DNA from: Chaunax sp. Z400
Lineage: Eukaryota > Chordata > Actinopteri > Lophiiformes > Chaunacidae
Reading direction: 5' to 3'
Assembly: GCA_037577475.1 (NCBI GenBank)
Contig: CM075201.1
Span: 8,599,501 to 8,663,500, forward strand
Length of the DNA: 64,000 nt
Shown: positions 61,214-64,000 of the stretch, piece after piece
Layout: each line of letters opens with the position of its first letter
Position numbering within the stretch: position 1 is the first letter of the stretch
Translations under genes and position numbers: made by a program
The notes under the pieces: model-generated
Database searches by the model: none
Seen by the model: the letters and a program-made list of their open reading frames with translations, nothing else
What the model was told of the DNA's origin: nothing

Positions 61214-64000
61214 GATGGTTTCATCTGCGCACCAACCTTCATACTGAAAACACCTGCTGAATAAAGTGTGTGTATTTATAGCTGAGAAGCAGAAGCCAAA
61301 ACAGAAAGATACTTGGCGTGCAGTTTATTTTTGAATATGATTCAAGGCTCAAAGAGAGTTAACATAGTTTCATTTCCCCCTTCAAGTCACAGTTCCTCCT
61401 TTGACTTGTAACTTATTAATCATATGATAATTATTTTATTCCCTCAAATTAACCAATTTCTGCTGATAGTAATTACTATTAACCAGCCAGCCAGATACAC
61501 TATAGACCTAGTTTATGAGAAATGAAAAGGCAAAGTGCAGCTTAGATTCTGATTCTGAATTCATGCTGCACCATTTGCGTTTTATCGGGGTATTGTTATG
61601 GTTTGCTCACAAACAGATGTTTGCTGCATAGATAGGAAGATAGGCTTGTTTTTATTGTGTTTAACTGCGAAGATTAGAACAAACAATGTAACCACTAAAT
61701 CATTTCAGTCGTTTGTTTGAGTTGCCACGTTGCAACTTTCAAAAATTCTAATCCTTAAGGAGATACATGATATTGTATCTGTTTTCTTTTTCTTTCTGCA
61801 GACCTTTAAAACATCTCTTCCAAGTACAGCACTCTCGGTGCCAGTGGGCTGGCCTACTTGCCAATTATTTTCTCTGTAGAGAACACAAAGTCATGTCAGA
61901 TTTCTCTTCTGGCTTCTCCTAATAACTGACAAGGTGTAGAAGGCTAGCATCATTTACTGCTGCCGTGCCTCCCCTCATCATCTCTCCACCCAGGCTTGTT
62001 TTGAGTGAGCTGCCTTCGTTCTTTCAGCCATGCTTATAAGCCTCACCCTCAATATTCTTCTTTATACGCCCACTGCCCTCTTGTGTCCTTGCACATTTAA
62101 TTCCCCATCATCTTTATATACGTACAGTGTTCAGACAATGTCATATGGTGAGGCTTTAATAACATATTATATTACAATCTTAATGGAGGTGGTGAGTATG
62201 TGTTTTTGCTTTAATCATCTTTGTGTCTATTTACCATTGCTGAAAAAAATCAATTTTCATTTGTTTTTTGAAGAAACTGCTTAAACATCCACATGCTAAC
62301 AGGTTGGGGTTAGTGTTGAATTGAACCTCTTTTAGGAGAGTGTATACAAAAATAACAAGGAGTCAAAATACCCATAAGTTTAACTCTTTCCCTAACAGCA
62401 GGCTGTGGATGTCACACAACCTTTCCCTTCAGTAAGAGGCCAGAGAGCTACTGTTGGTGGTGAACGTGGCTGTGATTTTGGACTTGCCACTCCCTCAAGG
62501 AACGCCAGAGACTTGTCAATCTGGTCCACCTCCATGAAAATGCACACATAGGGAAACACATAAACACAGATGACGTCAGCTCCTTCTATGATTGCCATGT
62601 GCTCAAAGTGCCCTCTTGTGGTGGTGGGACAGTAATTAATGTTTATCCCAAAACATTACATTCCAGTTAGAGACATTTCACGGAGAGATTATGTTCTTCA
62701 CCTGGGCACAGCATGCCACTGATAATGACTATTTTTCAAGGATCACTTTTAGAAAATCTCATAAATGGTTATGATGGAAAAAGAAGTGTTTCGTATATTT
62801 AAGTTGACAGCACTGGCATGATTTGATGATTCAACACACCAAAAAATGCAATTAATGTTCAGATTTGGAATAAAATGCTGCTTAGATATCCAAATTCATG
62901 GACTTCTCTTTGAACTTTGATATTCTCTTTTCCCTGAACACCGACCTCAAACCCCAAATAAGAGAACAAACAAACTGAGAGCAAACGATGAAGGATGGTG
63001 TGTCATGGCACTCAAGGGAAATCTTTTCCTGACATTAGAAGGCCAAATCATGATGATAACGATCAACTTCCAGGCCTAATACAACTAAGATAATGCCCAA
63101 TTATTGTGGACCGTCTTTATGCCAAGGCTCCACCTCTCTTTGAGCCAAGAGCAATGTTTTCCAGTCTGGGCACTGATCAGCTGAAAAGAAAAATGTGTAG
63201 GAATCTGGAAGAAATAACAAGGTGTACTCCAGCAACCAGAAGACTGATGAGACAGGCAAAATTCTACCCTGCAGCATAGTGGGTGGAAGCTGAGGATATG
63301 GTATCTCTCCCTCTTGTCTCAATGGCACAGATGAGGCAAGGTCAGTGTTAAGGTCAGTGGTTGCTGAATAGGAAGTGGTTGGCAACTGAGAAGATATATA
63401 GTGGCAGCCAGTTAGGGAGAAAAAAATAAAAAGGAAATTAGAGAGAGTAGGCCGGTAGAAAACAAAGAATGAGCCAGAAGACAGAAAGCGTCACTTTGCT
63501 ATTATGTCCAGAGAGGCAGGCTGACTGTGGCATTCTTAGCTGGAAGGTTTTAAAAAAGATGTCTCATACAAGCAAGCTAAAACAGAGTTCTTTAACACAG
63601 ATTTGCAATCTGTAGTCTTGTGTCAGTCTGTCCGTATTGCAGTAAGACATGGAGCTGTGTGCATGCATGATTGTGTCTCAAGACCACAACAAAGAGGAAA
63701 TCTTGAATGCCTACTGTAAATTTGCAATGTAAGTCAGATGGTGCACAGCTGTCCTGAGGAAGATCTCAACAAAAAGGACTTTAATATAGCCTGACAGGGA
63801 GTGTAAGATCATATTTGAGCATTGCAACCTCAAAGTCAAGCTCACTTTTGAAACAATGTTGTTGAATTTAAAATGTTCAACAAATCAAAATATATTGGTA
63901 TATGCTAAGTCTCTGTATGGGGCGGTGTATATCACTTTTTCAGTCTTGACAAAGCTCCCCAAAAGCCAACATGCACATCTTTCTCCCCTCTGCTGACTGC
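61214..64000. other. Right flank, no confident gene
   Basis: AT-rich, with two exon-like pieces I cannot assign. One is on the plus strand after a strong acceptor ending at 61800 (TTTTTCTTTCTGCAG). The other is a minus-strand open frame at 63101-63385 preceded by CTTCTCAG. Neither resembles NF1 or any family I know. Confidence 0.4.

Overview
The window looks like genomic DNA from a ray-finned fish, probably a percomorph-type teleost. It contains multi-exon vertebrate genes with short GT-AG introns, long TG/CA and AT microsatellites, and interspersed repeats of the kind widespread in teleost genomes. I see no prokaryotic, viral or organellar genes.

Layout, left to right: (1) 2-1045, minus strand: a gamma-like connexin, first 348 residues, with the C-terminal tail running off the left edge. 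(2) 3253-13650, plus: vezf1, a six-zinc-finger transcription factor in five coding exons, with a 3'UTR to about 15.77 kb. It is head-to-head with the connexin. (3) About 15.8-22.3 kb: no gene recognised. (4) 22721-47021, plus: ksr1, the RAF/MEK/ERK scaffold pseudokinase, in 21 coding exons that join in phase throughout and give about 981 residues, with a 3'UTR to about 48.63 kb. (5) 48.6-54.86 kb: no gene, only repeats. (6) 54874-55605, plus: a single-exon, single-pass membrane protein resembling EVI2A. (7) 57391-59730, plus: omg (oligodendrocyte-myelin glycoprotein), an LRR protein with a GPI-type tail whose start codon I place in a tiny 8-nt coding exon. (8) 60.9-64 kb: no confident gene, but a near-perfect 52-bp palindrome.

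The genes are not an operon and have separate roles: gap-junction channels, endothelial and chromatin transcription factor, MAPK scaffold, and myelin or neural cell-surface proteins. The main synteny point is that evi2a and omg keep the order and orientation known from mammals, where they are nested in an NF1 intron, yet here no NF1 exon is visible and ksr1 ends about 6 kb upstream on the same strand.

Exon boundaries were placed by reading splice sites and checking phase by hand. Family calls rest on recognised sequence similarity; no database search was run.
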